Positions 1 to 11,891 of a DNA stretch of 64,000 bases are shown here, in pieces. Source of the stretch: Lumbricus terrestris. Lineage: Eukaryota > Annelida > Clitellata > Crassiclitellata > Lumbricidae. The notes under the pieces were generated by a model. It ran no database searches. It had not been told where the DNA came from and was given only the letters and a program-made list of their open reading frames with translations. Position numbers and translations under genes: made by a program. The first letter of the stretch is position 1. Each line of letters starts with the position of its first letter. The stretch covers positions 37,260,605 through 37,324,604 of the forward strand of contig OX457043.1 of NCBI GenBank assembly GCA_949752735.1, written 5' to 3'.

Positions 1-512
1 TGGTGGGTTGCCAGAACACGTTACGGCCTAGCATGTCCCTGCAGGTTTCGTTCTTTTCATAACCCCAAATAAGAACGTGCATCATTCATCGAGTCGGATA
101 TGTCTACATTAAATTATGCTTCACTAAAATAATATTGCTGTTCTGTCGGTCTGTAGTAGGCTATAATTAGGCCTATGTAAGCGCGAAGGAACCGGAGGAG
201 TAGAGAGAGATAGAGAGGTACAATGGCAACAGGTTTGCCATGAAAGATTGGCATGTCACTGAATTAATTAACCCTCACTTTCCCATTGAAGAAATTTTTA
301 CTCTCAGGATGCAGACTAAAAGTTCCGACGTCCAACAACCCCCACCCCAGTCAAAGCGCATGAACAACCAGTGAGTCATCCTAATGAAATTTTTTGATAC
401 CCTCTCCCAACACAGCCAGTCCAGCATCAGACTGAGCAGGCCTACCCATCATTAAACCACTACATATTCGCCTTGTCATGCTTCGAGGGTTTGCAATAAT
501 ATTGCAATATTA
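1..512. other. left edge, no gene recognised
   Basis: I see no exon, transposon terminus or RNA gene here. The stretch is moderately AT-rich, contains one TAGGCCTA palindrome near 170 and ends in an AT-rich tract that served as the A|T target of the Helitron starting at 513. It would lie downstream of or within SNW1 on the minus strand, but no SNW1 exon is visible. Confidence 0.5.
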
Positions 513-2199
513 TCTATATAAATAAAGAGAAGATTCTGTCTGTTTGACCGGAATGCATTTCCACAGTTTTTGAGCTTTTTACTCCAAACCTTCACTACTG
601 TGTCCGTCTCGGCATCCGACGCGTAGAGAAGGGGTTCGCGAATCTCTGCCATCATGGGGGCCAGGGTGGGAGAGCAAAAACCCTCATTTTCCCTCTTGGA
701 CCTTGCCCTTTCAAGCTTATGAAGGCAGTTTTCTTTTGGGTCCCATACATGTATGTATAAAAGCAGCGGTTGACAACCGTTTTAGGTGTTTTGCCAGTCC
801 GGATTTCACGGGTCGCATACCGGTGGAGGTCGGGCTGGGGAGAGGGGTGGAAGGAGGAGTGAAGGGGCGAATGGGGTGGGGGTGATGAGTGGAGGCGGTG
901 GGATGAGAGGGTGGAGGGGGCTGAGGAAATTTTCCCGAAAACCCAAATTTCTCGGGTGGCGTACCGGTGGAGGTCGGAGTGTGGTGTGCGTGGTGTGGTG
1001 GCCGGAGCGGGTCGATTTATAAACTTCCCGGGCAACGCCGGGTACCCCAGCTAGGGGCCAAAGTGGGGGAGAATTTTCGAGGGTAAAAAATTTCCTGAAA
1101 AAACATTTCACGGGTGGCGCACCGGTGGAGGTCGGAGTTAGTGGTGGCGTGTTGTGGGTGGGGTGGGAGAGATGTGAGAGGAAATTTGGGGGGACATTTT
1201 TCCCCAAAAACCAAAATTTCACGGGTGGCGTACCGGTGGAGATCGGAGTTAGTGGTGGCGTGTTGTGGGGTGGGGGCAGGGTCGGGTAGGGTTTTTTTGG
1301 GGTGGAGAAAAATTTCCGAAAACCAAAATCTCATGGGTGGCGTACCGGTGGAGGTTGGAATTAGTGGTGGCGTGTTGCGGAGAGATATGGAGGAAGGGGT
1401 GGGGGAAATTTGGAAAGGGAAATCAACATTTCACGGGTGACGTAACTGTGGACGTCGGAGTTAGTGGTGGCGGGAAAGGGGTGGAGGAAATTTGGGGGGA
1501 AAATTTTCCCCCAAAACCAAAATTTCACAGGTGGCGTACCGGTGGAGGTCGGAGTTAGTGGTGGCGTGTTGTGGGGAGTGGGAGAAATTTAGAAGGAGAA
1601 ATTTTTCCCCGAAAACCAAAATTTCACAGGTGGCGTACCGGTGGAGGTCGGAGTTAGTGGTGGCGTGTTGTGGAGGGAGGGAGGGGAGGAGGAAATTTGG
1701 GGGGATTTTTTCCCCTGAAAACAAAAATTTCTCGGGTGGCGTACCGGTGGTGGTCGGAGTGAAGGGTGTGGTGTGGTGGGGTTGTGGCCGGAGCGGTGGT
1801 GACGTGTTGTGGGGTAGGGGCAGGGTAGGGGCGGTGTTTTTTGGGGGGGAGAAAAATTTTCCGAAAATCAAAATTCCACAAGTGGCGCACCGGTGGAGGT
1901 CGGAGTTAGTGGTGGCGTGTAGTGAGGAGAAGGGGTCGGGAAGGGGATGGGGGAAATTTGGAGGGGGCTAATTTTTTCCATGAAAAACAAAATTTCACGG
2001 GTGGCGTACCGGTGGAGGTCGGAGTTAGTGGTGGCGTGTTGTGGGGAGGGGGTGGGGAAGAAAGGGGAAAATTTGGGGGGACTTTTCCCCCTGAAAACCA
2101 AAATTTCTCGGGTGGCGTACCGGTGGAGGTCGGAGTGGGGTTGTGGCCGGAGCGGGTTGAATCCTAAATTTCCCGGGCAACGCCGAGTACCCCAGCTAG
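513..2199 (+). mobile_element. nonautonomous Helitron with internal GC-rich tandem repeats
   Basis: The left end starts TCTATATAAATAAAGAG directly after an A. The right end has a GC-rich hairpin (arms CCCGG/C(T)CGGG type) followed about 12 nt later by CTAG and a host T at 2200. TC start, subterminal hairpin, CTRR end and A|T insertion are the Helitron hallmarks. Between them are about twelve imperfect units, spaced roughly 95-145 bp, each with a GGTGGCGTACCGGTGGAGG-like core and a following T/G-rich run. The last ~55 bp (2143-2199) are also present at 1000-1054, so the element carries two 3' termini. No RepHel reading frame is seen; the many open frames here are composition artefacts. Confidence 0.82.
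811..2130 (+). repeat. GC-rich tandem repeat inside Helitron (about 12 units)
   Basis: The core GGTGGCGTACCGGTGGAGG recurs near 811, 955, 1117, 1226, 1338, 1435, 1530, 1629, 1737, 1883, 2000 and 2110. Units share GGAGTTAGTGGTGGCGTG downstream and a T- or C-run followed by AAAACCAAAATTTC upstream. Divergence between units is visible (for example GTAACTGTGGACG near 1443), so the array is not brand new. Confidence 0.8.
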
Positions 2200-2595
2200 T
2201 AATTAATAATTATAGCCTCTATCAAATTTCCAGTAGGGCCTACAGTCGGCATCTGAACCGAAATCGCACAGCGTTTCGGATAGGCTACGCCTATTTCTCT
2301 CTTCCCTCCTCCCTCAGGCGTGGGCGGATGATGAGGCTATAAACTGGACTTCTCCAAACAGTTCTGTCTCTGGATAGGCTAGGCCTATTTAACAAATTGC
2401 AATACAACAGTGGCTTTCGGATTGACGATTCGCGTATAGGATTAATCATGTGTAAGAAAATGGACTACTATTTTAGTATGCTATTTATTAAATCAATTCA
2501 CGTTCTGTAAATAAATAATACAGGATGGTCCAAAATATATGAACTGAGCACCCTGTATTAGCCTCAAGCTGTGATAAATTGGATATTTAGCCAAA
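2200..2595. other. intergenic/intronic stretch with a mini inverted-repeat remnant
   Basis: No gene is recognised. At about 2519-2562 a short segment starts ATACAGGATGG and ends CACCCTGTATT, like the two termini of a DNA transposon left with almost no interior. TAGGCCTA occurs near 2372. Confidence 0.35.
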
Positions 2596-2795
2596 ACTTA
2601 TATTTATTTATTTATCGCATTTACTAGCATTCAAGCTTTCTACTGCAGAGCGGACACTGCATTAGAGTTTCACGTCAAAGCGCACGAGCATATGCGAGTG
2701 AAGGACCTTAGGTCTTCAAGGTCCTTACGCGGCAGCTTGAGGTGAATTCGAACCTGGCACCGGACCCATCACTAGACCACTTGCCTCTCGCCTAA
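2596..2795 (-). repeat. tRNA-headed SINE (family A), diverged copy
   Basis: Read on the minus strand it has a B-box-like GGTTCGAATTC, then a body matching the better copy at 48403-48632 (GAAACTC..GCAGTGTCCGCTC..GCAG). A third copy lies at 42540-42720. This copy is diverged and its tail merges into an ATTT-rich stretch. It is a nonautonomous retroelement dependent on a LINE, not a tRNA gene. Confidence 0.6.
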
Positions 2796-3480
2796 GAAAA
2801 AACTGCATATTTAGTGATGACCGAAGCTACTAAACACAAACCCGCGGAACCGCTGATTTTTATTTTATTTATTTTATTATAACTGATGACATATTATGGC
2901 ACCAGGACATTCTGATATATTAGCACTTAAAAATATCTCTCACTCCTCCTTTTTACTCAGAGGGATGAAGGGGAGGGAGGGAGCAAGGAATGAAGAAAGG
3001 AGAGAGAGACAGACGGACGGAAGTTTGAAGGACGGAGGGACAGATGGAGGGAGGCAAAACAAGACGCATAACTATTAGAACAGGCATTTTAACGCCCGAG
3101 TTGAAACGTTAAAGGGGCAGCAGCCTGGCTGAGATTGACTGTGGAATGTAGATTGATGTGCATCCGAATGAACCAGATCTTCATGTATAAGCAGCATGTA
3201 CAACTAAGCGTTCGTTCGACAATCTGCAGGTGGCCTAGACCGATAAACCAACATCACACATGAGTGACGAGTCTGTTGCTTCGATGATCATATTATAGTC
3301 TATCTTGCAGTAGCTGAACCCGTCACATAGACCCACAGGCTAAAGATAAGACTCCAGAGGATGAGACATAAACGGTCCTTGTTGCTTTTTTGTTATTTTT
3401 GGAAGGATTATAATTATGCTAATTAAAATTTCATAATGTAATGATTTAAAAAAATTCTTAGCCTTTCAGCGCTGTACGCA
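2796..3480. other. no gene recognised
   Basis: AT-rich spacer with a purine-rich GGGAGG/AGAGAGAGACAGACGG tract at 2965-3060. No transposon terminus or coding match was recognised. Confidence 0.4.
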
Positions 3481-3626
3481 CTTGCGTAAGTGCGTACGCC
3501 TGCGGGCGCCGCTGAATACAGAGGGTCGAAGGTCCATCACATAAAGATAAGTATTTCAGTACTATAAGGCCCATCACGAAAATATAACATATATCACGAA
3601 AATATCAGTCAATAAGATAAAACTGC

Positions 3627-4330
3627 ATAAACTTACAATTAAATGTTCAAAAACAATTATTATTTGACTTTCATCTGTATAAAAGTTAAATAATCTACTT
3701 AATTGTCCATAATTTATCAGAAATATACGGTTTACTTCAGAGTCCTCTGCAGTCTCTTCCACATCACTTTCTGCAAAGCCATCAAAACTTCATCATATTC
3801 GTTCTGCTGTCCAAATATTCATTCATTCATTCGGACATTTATATAGCGCTTCTTCAAGAAAAGACTACTCAAAGGCGCTCCCGGCTCCAGCGCGCACAAA
3901 AAGAACAGTTTTAAGTTTAGTAAGGAAGGATCTTGGCAGAGTCCCAGGGTGTAGGCATAGCTCAAAAGGAAGGTCATTCCAGACCACTGGTCCAACCACA
4001 GAAAAGGCTCAATTCTTCATGGTAGTAGTACGAGCAAAAGGAACTAAGAGGACTCCCCTATCAGCAGAGCGTAACTGACGACGTCCTTGGATACCCAATG
4101 TAAAGCTGCATAGCTCACGGAGGTAAGTTGGGGCAAGGCAAATATGGTCATAGCCCTCGCAAATGTTAATCACTCACTGCCATGTCGTCATCTGGCGTTT
4201 CCAATGTTGTGTAGTTGGAAGTAACAAACACTTTTAAGTCTTCTATATATGATACAATTTAACTTTTATACAGATGAAAGTCAAATAATAATTGTTTTTG
4301 AACATTCAATTAAAACTTTATGTAAAAAAT
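3627..4330. repeat. inverted repeat pair flanking a LINE tail
   Basis: A ~70-bp segment at 3627-3700 (containing AACAATTATTATTTGAC) reappears reverse-complemented at 4255-4330. The LINE fragment 3820-4180 sits between them. The arms could be termini of a DNA transposon into which the LINE inserted; no flanking duplication was found, so the class is unknown. Confidence 0.5.
3820..4180 (-). mobile_element. CR1-like LINE, 5'-truncated 3' end
   Basis: On the minus strand this encodes the degenerate C-terminus of a CR1-like ORF2: a LAPTYLRELC-like segment, RSADRGVLLVP, then AFSVVGPVVWNDLP and a SFLTKLKTVLF-like end. It finishes with GGCGCTATATAAATG-like sequence and an (GAAT)n tail at 3820. In-frame stops show it is dead. 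Equivalent pieces are at 16245, 20553, 30118 and 54354. Confidence 0.8.
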
Positions 4331-4389
4331 AATTTGCATAAGATGCCCCCGAGCATAGGACGCGAGTGTAGCAAATTACTATGCTATTA

Positions 4390-5308
4390 TTAGTCAGGTC
4401 AATTTACGACATGACCCGGAAAAAATTGCAAGAAAACGTTTTATGATGATTTTCTGGAGTCTTAGGTCTGGTGATGAACATACTAAAAGTTGCATGAAAT
4501 CGGACCACGGCAAGTGGTCTAATTTTGTAACAATTTGCTAACACGCATTTCTAGACTATTTGACCCTCCTGAGAACGAAAATCGTGGTTACGAAGCTTGA
4601 TTTCTAGCGATTGCATGGGAAAACAAGATGGCGGCCATAATGGCGACCTATTGCTTCAAACTGCTGTATAGTCGAGTCAATCTACGAAATGACCCACAAA
4701 AAGTTGTAAGAAGGCTTTTTATGATGATTTTCTGGAGTCTTAGATCGGATGATGAGCATACTAAAAGTTGCATGAAATCGGACCACGGCAAGTGGTCTAA
4801 TTTTGGCGGGGAAAAGATGGCCACCAACTGGACCAGGTTTGGAATCTGGAAATGACACTGCTGGAAGCAAATCGTGTAACAATTTGCTAACATGCATTTC
4901 TAGACTAATTTGACCCTCCTGAGAACGAAAATCGTGGTTAGGAAGCTTGATTTTTAGCGGTGGCATGGGAAAACAAGATGGCGGCCAAAATGGTGGCCTA
5001 TTGCTGTAAAAGGCTGTAAGTCGGGTATTGTATGTTATATGAACATGATTTTGTAATTTAAATTAAGAAGCAAGTTAGCAAATTGTTACACGATTTGCTT
5101 CCAACAGTGTCATTCCAGATTCCAAGCCTGGTCCAATTGGCGGCCATCTTTTTCCCGCCAAAATTAGACCACTTGCCGTGCTCCGATTTTATGCAACTTT
5201 TAGTATGTTCATCACCAGACCTAAGACTCCAGAAAATCATCATAAAACGTTTTCTTGCAATTTTTTCCGGGTTCACCGAGATTATTTTGTAGATTGACCC
5301 GACTATAT
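4390..5308. repeat. dispersed ~270-bp repeat, two direct units plus one inverted
   Basis: Two direct units start near 4390 and 4665 with GTCAATCTACGAAATGACC-like sequence, followed by a segment containing TATGATGATTTTCTGG and a segment containing AAGATGGCGGCC. A reverse-complement copy runs 5080-5308, making a large imperfect palindrome with the second direct unit. The same family occurs at 14290-15110. Short open frames here are produced by the repeat and match no protein I know. Confidence 0.75.
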
Positions 5309-5789
5309 CTATTAAACTAATTTATCTAGAGCTATGTTATTATAAGTATGAGTTAAGCTAATTAATTAAATACTGGCATTGGAGTTAGTTATTTAATCAT
5401 TTGGCGAATAAGACATATAAAATGTAAGACTTGGAGTATTAGCGGACGCAGCACTAGCAATGTAATATTGGTTGCCATGGCGTCTATGTCAACAAATTTC
5501 GTTGGGACGCAAAAGTCAATTAAAACGCTGCAAAACAATAAAATGGCTAAAATGAACGTCAGAGGCAGTTTGAGGAAGAAAGTTTGATTTCCACGCTGAA
5601 TGCTAATGGAGAGGGACATTTTGTTGAGACAAGCGTTTTCTAAGTTAAATATTGGCGGCCGGAAAAAGAGAGGTGAACACCATTGATAGAAAATTGAAGT
5701 GTTGCATAAGGTAACGTCTAGTTACGGGACAGAGTGTCATTTGGAGAAACTCTGCAGCCTGTGTAGAACAATTCGTCGATCGCTTGGTG
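5309..5789. other. left flank of minisatellite, no gene recognised
   Basis: AT-rich. One minus-strand open stretch (5389-5619) is hydrophobic, but it has no recognisable family, homologue or splice context, so I do not call it a gene. Confidence 0.4.
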
Positions 5790-8700
5790 TTTGGTGATTT
5801 GAACTGTGGAGAGAAGAGCAAGAAAGTTGTTATGTGCATTGGTGATTTGAACTGTGGAGAGAAGAGCGAGAAAGTTGTTGATGTGTATTGGTGATTTGAA
5901 CTGTGGAGAGAAGAGCGAGAAAGTTGTTATGTGCATTGGTGATTTGAACTGTGGAGAGAAGAGCGAGAAAGTCGTTGGTGTGCATTGGTGATTTGAACTG
6001 TGGAGAGAAGAGCGAGAAAGTTGTTGGTGTGCATTGGTGATTTGAACTGTGGAGAGAAGAGCGAGAAAGTTGTTGATGTGTATTGGTGATTTGAACTGTG
6101 GAGAGAAGAGCGAGAAAGTTGTTGGTGTGTATTGTTGATTTGAACTGTGGAGAGAAGAGCAAGAAAGTCGTTGATGTGTATTGGTGATTTGAACTGTGGA
6201 GAGAAGAGCGAGAAAGTCGTTGGTGTGCATTGGTGATTTGAACTGTGGAGAGGAGTCTGAGAGGAGCGAGAAAGTCTTTGGTGTGCATTGGTGATTTGAA
6301 CTATGGAGAGAAGAGCGTGAAAGTCGTTGATGTGCATTGGTGATTTGAACTGTGGAGAGAAGAGCGAGAAAGTTGTTGGTGTGTATTGGTGATTTGAACT
6401 GTGAAGAGAAGAGCGAGAAAGCTGTTGATGTGTATTGGTGATTTGAACTGTGGAGAGAAGTGCGAGAAAGTCATTGGTGTGTATTGGTGATTTGAACTGT
6501 GGAGAGAAGAGTGACAAAGTTGTTGGTGTGTACTGGTGATTTGAACTGTGGAGAGAAGAGCGAGAAAGTTGTTGGTGTTTATTGGTGATTTGAACTGTGG
6601 AGAGAAGAGCAAGAAAGTTGTTGACGTGTATTGGTGATTTGAACTGTGGAGAGAAGAGCGAGAAAGTTGTTGGTGTGTATTGGTGATTTGAACTGTGAAA
6701 AAAGAGCGAGAAAGTTGTTGGTGTGTATTGGTGATTTGAACTGTGAAGAGAAGAGCGAGAAAGCTGTTGATGTGTATTGGTGATTTGAAATGTGGAGAAG
6801 TGCGAGACGGTCATTGGTGTGTATTGGTGATTTGAACTGTGGAGAGAAGAGTCACAAAGTTGTTGGTGTGTATTGGTGATTTGAACTGTGGAGAGAAGAG
6901 CGAGAAAGTTGTTGGTGTGTATTGGTGATTTGAACTGGGGAGAGAAGAGCGAGAAAGTTGTTGGTGTGTATTGGTGATTTGAACTGTGAAGAGAAGAGCG
7001 AGAAAGTTGTTGGTGTGATTGGTGATTTGAACTGTGGAGAGAAGAGCGAGAAAGCTGTTGATGTGTATTGGTGATTTGAACTGTGGAGAGAAGAGCGACA
7101 AAGTCATTGGTGTGCATGGTGATTTGAACTGTGGAGAGAAGAGCGAGAAAGTTGTTGGTTGTATTGGTGATTTGAATTGTGGAGAGAAGAGCAAGAAAGT
7201 TGTTGGTGTGTATTGTTGATTTGAACTGTGGAGAAAAGAGCAAGAAAGTTGTTGATGTGTATTGGTGATTTGAACTGTGGAGAGAAGAGGGAGAAAGTCA
7301 TTGGTGTGTATTGGTGATTTGAACTGTGGAGAGAAGAGCGAGAAAGTTGTTGGTGTGTATTGGTGATTTGAACTGTGAAGAGAAGAGCGAGAAAGTTGTT
7401 GGTGTGTATTGGTGATTTGAACTGTGGAGAGAAGAGCGAGAAAGTTGTTGGTGTGTATTGGTGATTTGAACTGTGGAGAGAAGAGCGAGAAAGTTGTTGG
7501 TTGTATTGGTGATTTGAATTGTGGAGAGAAGAGCGAGAAAGTCGTTGGTGTGCATTGGTGATTTGAATTGTGGAGAGAAGAGCGAGAAAGTCGTTGGTGT
7601 GTATTGGTGATTTGAACTGTGGAGAGAAGAGCAAGAAAGTCGTTGGTGTGCATTGGTGATTTGAACTGTGGAGAGAAGAGCGAGAAAGTTGTTGGTGTGT
7701 ATTGGTGATTTGAACTGTGGAGAGAAGAGCGAGAAAGTTGTTGGTGTGCATTGATGATTTGAACTATGGAGAGAAGAGCGAGAAAGTTGTTGGTTGTATT
7801 GGTGATTTGAATTGTGGAGAGAAGAGCGAGAAAGTCTTTGGTGTGTATTGGTGATTTGAACTGTGGAGAGAAGAGCGAGAAAGTTGTTGGTGTGCATTGG
7901 TGATTTGAACTGTGGAGAGAAGAGCGAGAAAGTTGTTGGTTGTATTGGTGATTTGAATTGTGGAGAGAAGAGCAAGAAAGTTGTTGGTGTGTATTGTTGA
8001 TTTGAACTGTGGAGAGAAGAGCAAGAAAGTCGTTGATGTGTATTGGTGATTTGAACTGTGGAGAGAAGAGCGAGAAAGTCATTGGTGTGTATTGGTGATT
8101 TGAACTGTGGAGAGAAGAGCGAGAAAGTTGTTGGTTGTATTGGTGATTTGAATTGTGGAGAGAAGAGCGAGAAAGTCGTTGGTGTGCATTGGTGATTTGA
8201 ATTGTGGAGAGAAGAGCGAGAAAGTCGTTGGTGTGTATTGGTGATTTGAACTGTGGAGAGAAGAGCAAGAAAGTCGTTGGTGTGCATTGGTGATTTGAAC
8301 TGTGGAGAGAAGAGCGAGAAAGTTGTTGGTGTGTATTGGTGATTTGAACTGTGGAGAGAAGAGCGAGAAAGTCGTTGGTGTGTATTGGTGATTTGAACTG
8401 TGGAGAGAAGAGCAAGAAAGTCGTTGGTGTGCATTGGTGATTTGAACTGTGGAGAGAAGAGCGAGAAAGTTGTTGATGTGTATTGGTGATTTGAACTGTG
8501 GAGAGAAGAGCAAGAAAGTTGTTGACGTGTATTGGTGATTTGAACTGTGGAGAGAAGAGCGAGAAAATCATTGGTGTGTATTGGTGATTTGAACTGTGAA
8601 AAAAGAGCGAGAAAGTTGTTGGTGTGTATTGGTGATTTGAACTGTGAAGAGAAGAGCGAGAAAGCTGTTGATGTGTATTGGTGATTTGAACTGTGGAGAG

Positions 8701-10684
8701 AAGTGCGAGACGGTCATTGGTGTGTATTGGTGATTTGAACTGTGGAGAGAAGAGTCACAAAGTTGTTGGTGTGTATTGGTGATTTGAACTGGGGAGAGAA
8801 GAGCGAGAAAGTTGTTGGTGTGTATTGGTGATTTGAACTGTGAAGAGAAGAGCGAGAAAGTTGTTGGTGTGATTGGTGATTTGAACTGTGGAGAGAAGAG
8901 TGAGAAAGCTGTTGATGTGTATTGGTGATTTGAACTGTGGAGAGAAGAGCGAGAAAGTCATTGGTGTGCATGGTGATTTGAACCATGGAGAGAAGAGGGA
9001 GAAAGTCATTGGTGTGTATTGGTGATTTGAACTGTGGGGAGAAGAGCGAGAAAGTTGTTGGTGTGTATTGGTGATTTGAACTGTGGAGAGAAGAGCGAGA
9101 AAGTTGTTGGTGTGTATTGGTGATTTGAACTGTGGAGAGAAGAGTGAGAAAGTTGTTGGTGTGTATTGGTGATTTGAACTGTGGAGAGAAGAGCGAGAAA
9201 GTCGTTGGTGTGTATTGGTGATTTGAACTGTGGAGAGAAGAGCGAGAAAGTTGTTGGTGTGCATTGGTGATTTGAACTGTGGAGAGAAGAGCGAGAAAGT
9301 TGTTGGTTGTATTGGTGATTTGAATTGTGGAGAGAAGAGCAAGAAAGTTGTTGGTGTGTATTGTTGATTTGAACTGTGGAGAGAAGAGCAAGAAAGTCGT
9401 TGATGTGTATTGGTGATTTGAACTGTGGAGAGAAGAGCGAGAAAGTCATTGGTGTGCATTGGTGATTTGAACTGTGGAGAGAAGAGCGAGAAAGTTGTTG
9501 GTGTGTATTGGTGATTTGAACTGTGAAGAGAAGAGCGAGAAAGTTGTTGGTGTGTATTGGTGATTTGAACTGTGGAGAGAAGAGCGAGAAAGTTGTTGGT
9601 GTGTATTGGTGATTTGAACTGTGGAGAGAAGAGCGAGAAAGTTGTTGGTTGTATTGGTGATTTGAATTGTGGAGAGAAGAGCGAGAAAGTCGTTGGTGTG
9701 CATTGGTGATTTGAACTGTGGAGAGAAGAGCGAGAAAGTTGTTGGTGTGTATTGGTGATTTGAACTGTGGAGAGAAGAGCGAGAAAGTTGTTGGTGTGCA
9801 TTGATGATTTGAACTATGGAGAGAAGAGCGAGAAAGTTGTTGGTTGTATTGGTGATTTGAATTGTGGAGAGAAGAGCGAGAAAGTCGTTGGTGTGTATTG
9901 GTGATTTGAACTGTGGAGAGAAGAGCGAGAAAGTTGTTGGTGTGCATTGGTGATTTGAACTGTGGAGAGAAGAGCGAGAAAGTTGTTGGTTGTATTGGTG
10001 ATTTGAATTGTGGAGAGAAGAGCAAGAAAGTTGTTGGTGTGTATTGTTGATTTGAACTGTGGAGAGAAGAGCAAGAAAGTCGTTGATGTGTATTGGTGAT
10101 TTGAACTGTGGAGAGAAGAGCGAGAAAGTCATTGGTGTGTATTGGTGATTTGAACTGTGGAGAGAAGAGCGAGAAAGTTGTTGGTTGTATTGGTGATTTG
10201 AATTGTGGAGAGAAGAGCGAGAAAGTCGTTGGTGTGCATTGGTGATTTGAATTGTGGAGAGAAGAGCGAGAAAGTCGTTGGTGTGTATTGGTGATTTGAA
10301 CTGTGGAGAGAAGAGCAAGAAAGTCGTTGGTGTGCATTGGTGATTTGAACTGTGGAGAGAAGAGCGAGAAAGTTGTTGGTGTGTATTGGTGATTTGAACT
10401 GTGGAGAGAAGAGCGAGAAAGTCGTTGGTGTGTATTGGTGATTTGAACTGTGGAGAGAAGAGCAAGAAAGTCGTTGGTGTGCATTGGTGATTTGAACTGT
10501 GGAGAGAAGAGCGAGAAAGTTGTTGGTGTGTATTGGTGATATGAACTGTGGAGAGAAGAGCGAGAAAGTTGTTGGTGTGCATTGATGATTTGAACTATGG
10601 AGAGAAGAGCAAGAAATTCGTTGGTGTGTATTGGTGATTTGAACTGTGGAGAGAAGAGCGAGAAAGTCGTTGGTGTGTATCACT
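5790..10684. repeat. 49-bp minisatellite array, about 100 units, with higher-order structure
   Basis: The unit is 49 bp, built from GATTTGAACTGTGGAGAG, AAGAGCGAGAAAG and TTGTTGGTGTGTATTGGT. Variants differ at a few positions (TGTATT/TGCATT, GTTGTT/GTCGTT, AACTG/AATTG) and some units lack 1-3 bases. Variant order is itself repeated: the ATTGATGATTTGAACTATGG unit at about 7749 recurs 2,050 bp later at about 9799, and a GTGCGAGACGG variant at 6800 recurs at 8703. So the array consists of two ~2-kb blocks. Because 49 is 1 mod 3 and the minus strand of the unit has no stop in any frame, long minus-strand open frames (up to 586 codons) arise automatically, repeating a 49-residue pattern. Confidence 0.95.
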
Positions 10685-11638
10685 GTGGGTGATCTGAGTC
10701 GAATACATGTCTGCTAGCATTGCGACATATCTCATCAATTCAACTACGGTATCTGGTGGTGTGAAATTCATAATCATCGAGGTGACTTGGTTCAGCCTGG
10801 ATCAAGTTCGTCTTTGGTAATTATTTTCCTGATCGTATACGAAAGCACCTGGTTGGTTGTTTCTGCACAGAAATTTTGAAAGATTCAGGATAGTTTATAC
10901 GAGTGGCTGAACATTGGTATGAAGAAGAAACCCATCTTTCGAGCGAAACTGAGAAACATAATAAATATATTAAATAATAAACACCAAACAAGTAGTTAGG
11001 CTACTGCATTGTTGTATGTTTACAGTATTGTTTTATTACAATTTTTCATTATCAAAACTGGTTCTCTTTAGTCAGGCTACTTAGATGTCCAGTAATACTT
11101 CAAACCCGAAATCTAAGGCATGTGTCTTAAAAGACTCTACAGCGGGTAGGCCAGTGGGGTGTGTGATTTGTAAAACTTTGTATAACCCGCGTGTTATATT
11201 CGCGAAAATACGACATATAGTGCCTACAATCAATCCTGGTGGGGTGGGGTCACATCGAATCTTGGCCAAGTCGGCTGTGTTCAAATATTAGGCAAGAGTT
11301 GTTTGATCTCATCAGCAGTGTAGATTTGGGCAGGAGAGATTAAAAAAATGTAAACATATATATTAGTCAGAGGCGTCGACCATAGCTAGAATCATACAAA
11401 AGCGGTTTAATGAAAACAGTTTATATAACCCACACGTGGATATAACCCACGAGTGGGGTTACATCCACGAAAATATGGTATCATGAACAGCACAATCTGA
11501 AAGCATGACACATCTGTGGAGTAAGCTGAAAAGCCTGAGTAAAAAGGCACGTCAAATTAATTAGCAATAAAGTAACACAGAATCAAGAGACCTTAAAATA
11601 TAATTAACAAATCTTAATCTGCAAAACATTATTCATAC
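10685..11638. other. SNW1 intronic sequence with transposon-terminus-like fragments
   Basis: No exon recognised. Around 11170-11215 and 11430-11490 are motifs of the form TATAACCC..GATATAAC..CGAAAATA that resemble termini of the dispersed family at 32480 and 43235. The overlapping open frames on both strands at 11081-11291 have no recognisable product. Confidence 0.4.
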
Positions 11639-11891
11639 CTTTCTGTCTGCAATGTATAGTGCCTCAGCCAGTTTTGCAAAGTTCTCATTGATGTGCACTT
11701 GTTGAAGGCCTCTGCCATCAGCAGCCAATCGTTTATCCAGTGGAACTGTATATCCTTTTGCATTTTTCCAATTGGAAATACATGGTGGAATTTTCCACTC
11801 TTGTTGCTCTTTCACTGTTACTTTACGTGTTGGTGAATGTAACACAGGTGCAGGAGGCGATGGAGGACCCTTTGGAATCTTCTTATTAATT
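11639..11891 (-). CDS. SNW1: SNW1 exon: SNW signature exon
   Basis: Encodes 84 residues of SNW domain-containing protein 1 (SKIP, Bx42 in flies, Prp45 in yeast), a core component of the activated spliceosome and a transcription co-regulator. The exon opens with INKKIPKGPPSPPAPV, passes through EQQEWKIPPCISNWKNAKG, which holds the family-naming SNW tripeptide, and ends LAEALYIADRK. These blocks are near-invariant from yeast to human. The acceptor is TGACTAG and the donor GTATGA. One leading base completes an AG|A arginine codon from the exon at 17368-17579. The next expected segment, a charged coiled coil, is not found to the left within this window, so the following intron exceeds 11.6 kb. 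Confidence 0.96.

Noticed and set aside
652..2342. Pro/Ser- and Gly/Arg-rich open frames
   Set aside because: Produced by GC-rich tandem units of a nonautonomous Helitron, open on both strands, with no domain.
5389..5619. Small membrane protein on the minus strand
   Set aside because: Hydrophobic but no signal of conservation, splice sites or family; AT-rich DNA gives such frames by chance.
5718..10683. Long minus-strand open frames up to 586 codons in the minisatellite as repeat proteins
   Set aside because: They overlap in all three frames because a stop-free 49-bp unit shifts frame each copy. No frame is favoured and variants do not preserve any one frame.
5790..10684. CRISPR-like array
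   Set aside because: There are no unique spacers; unit follows unit directly, and the sequence is eukaryotic.
11081..11291. Overlapping 67-68 codon frames on both strands
   Set aside because: Mirror-image open frames in repeat-like DNA with no recognisable product or splice context.
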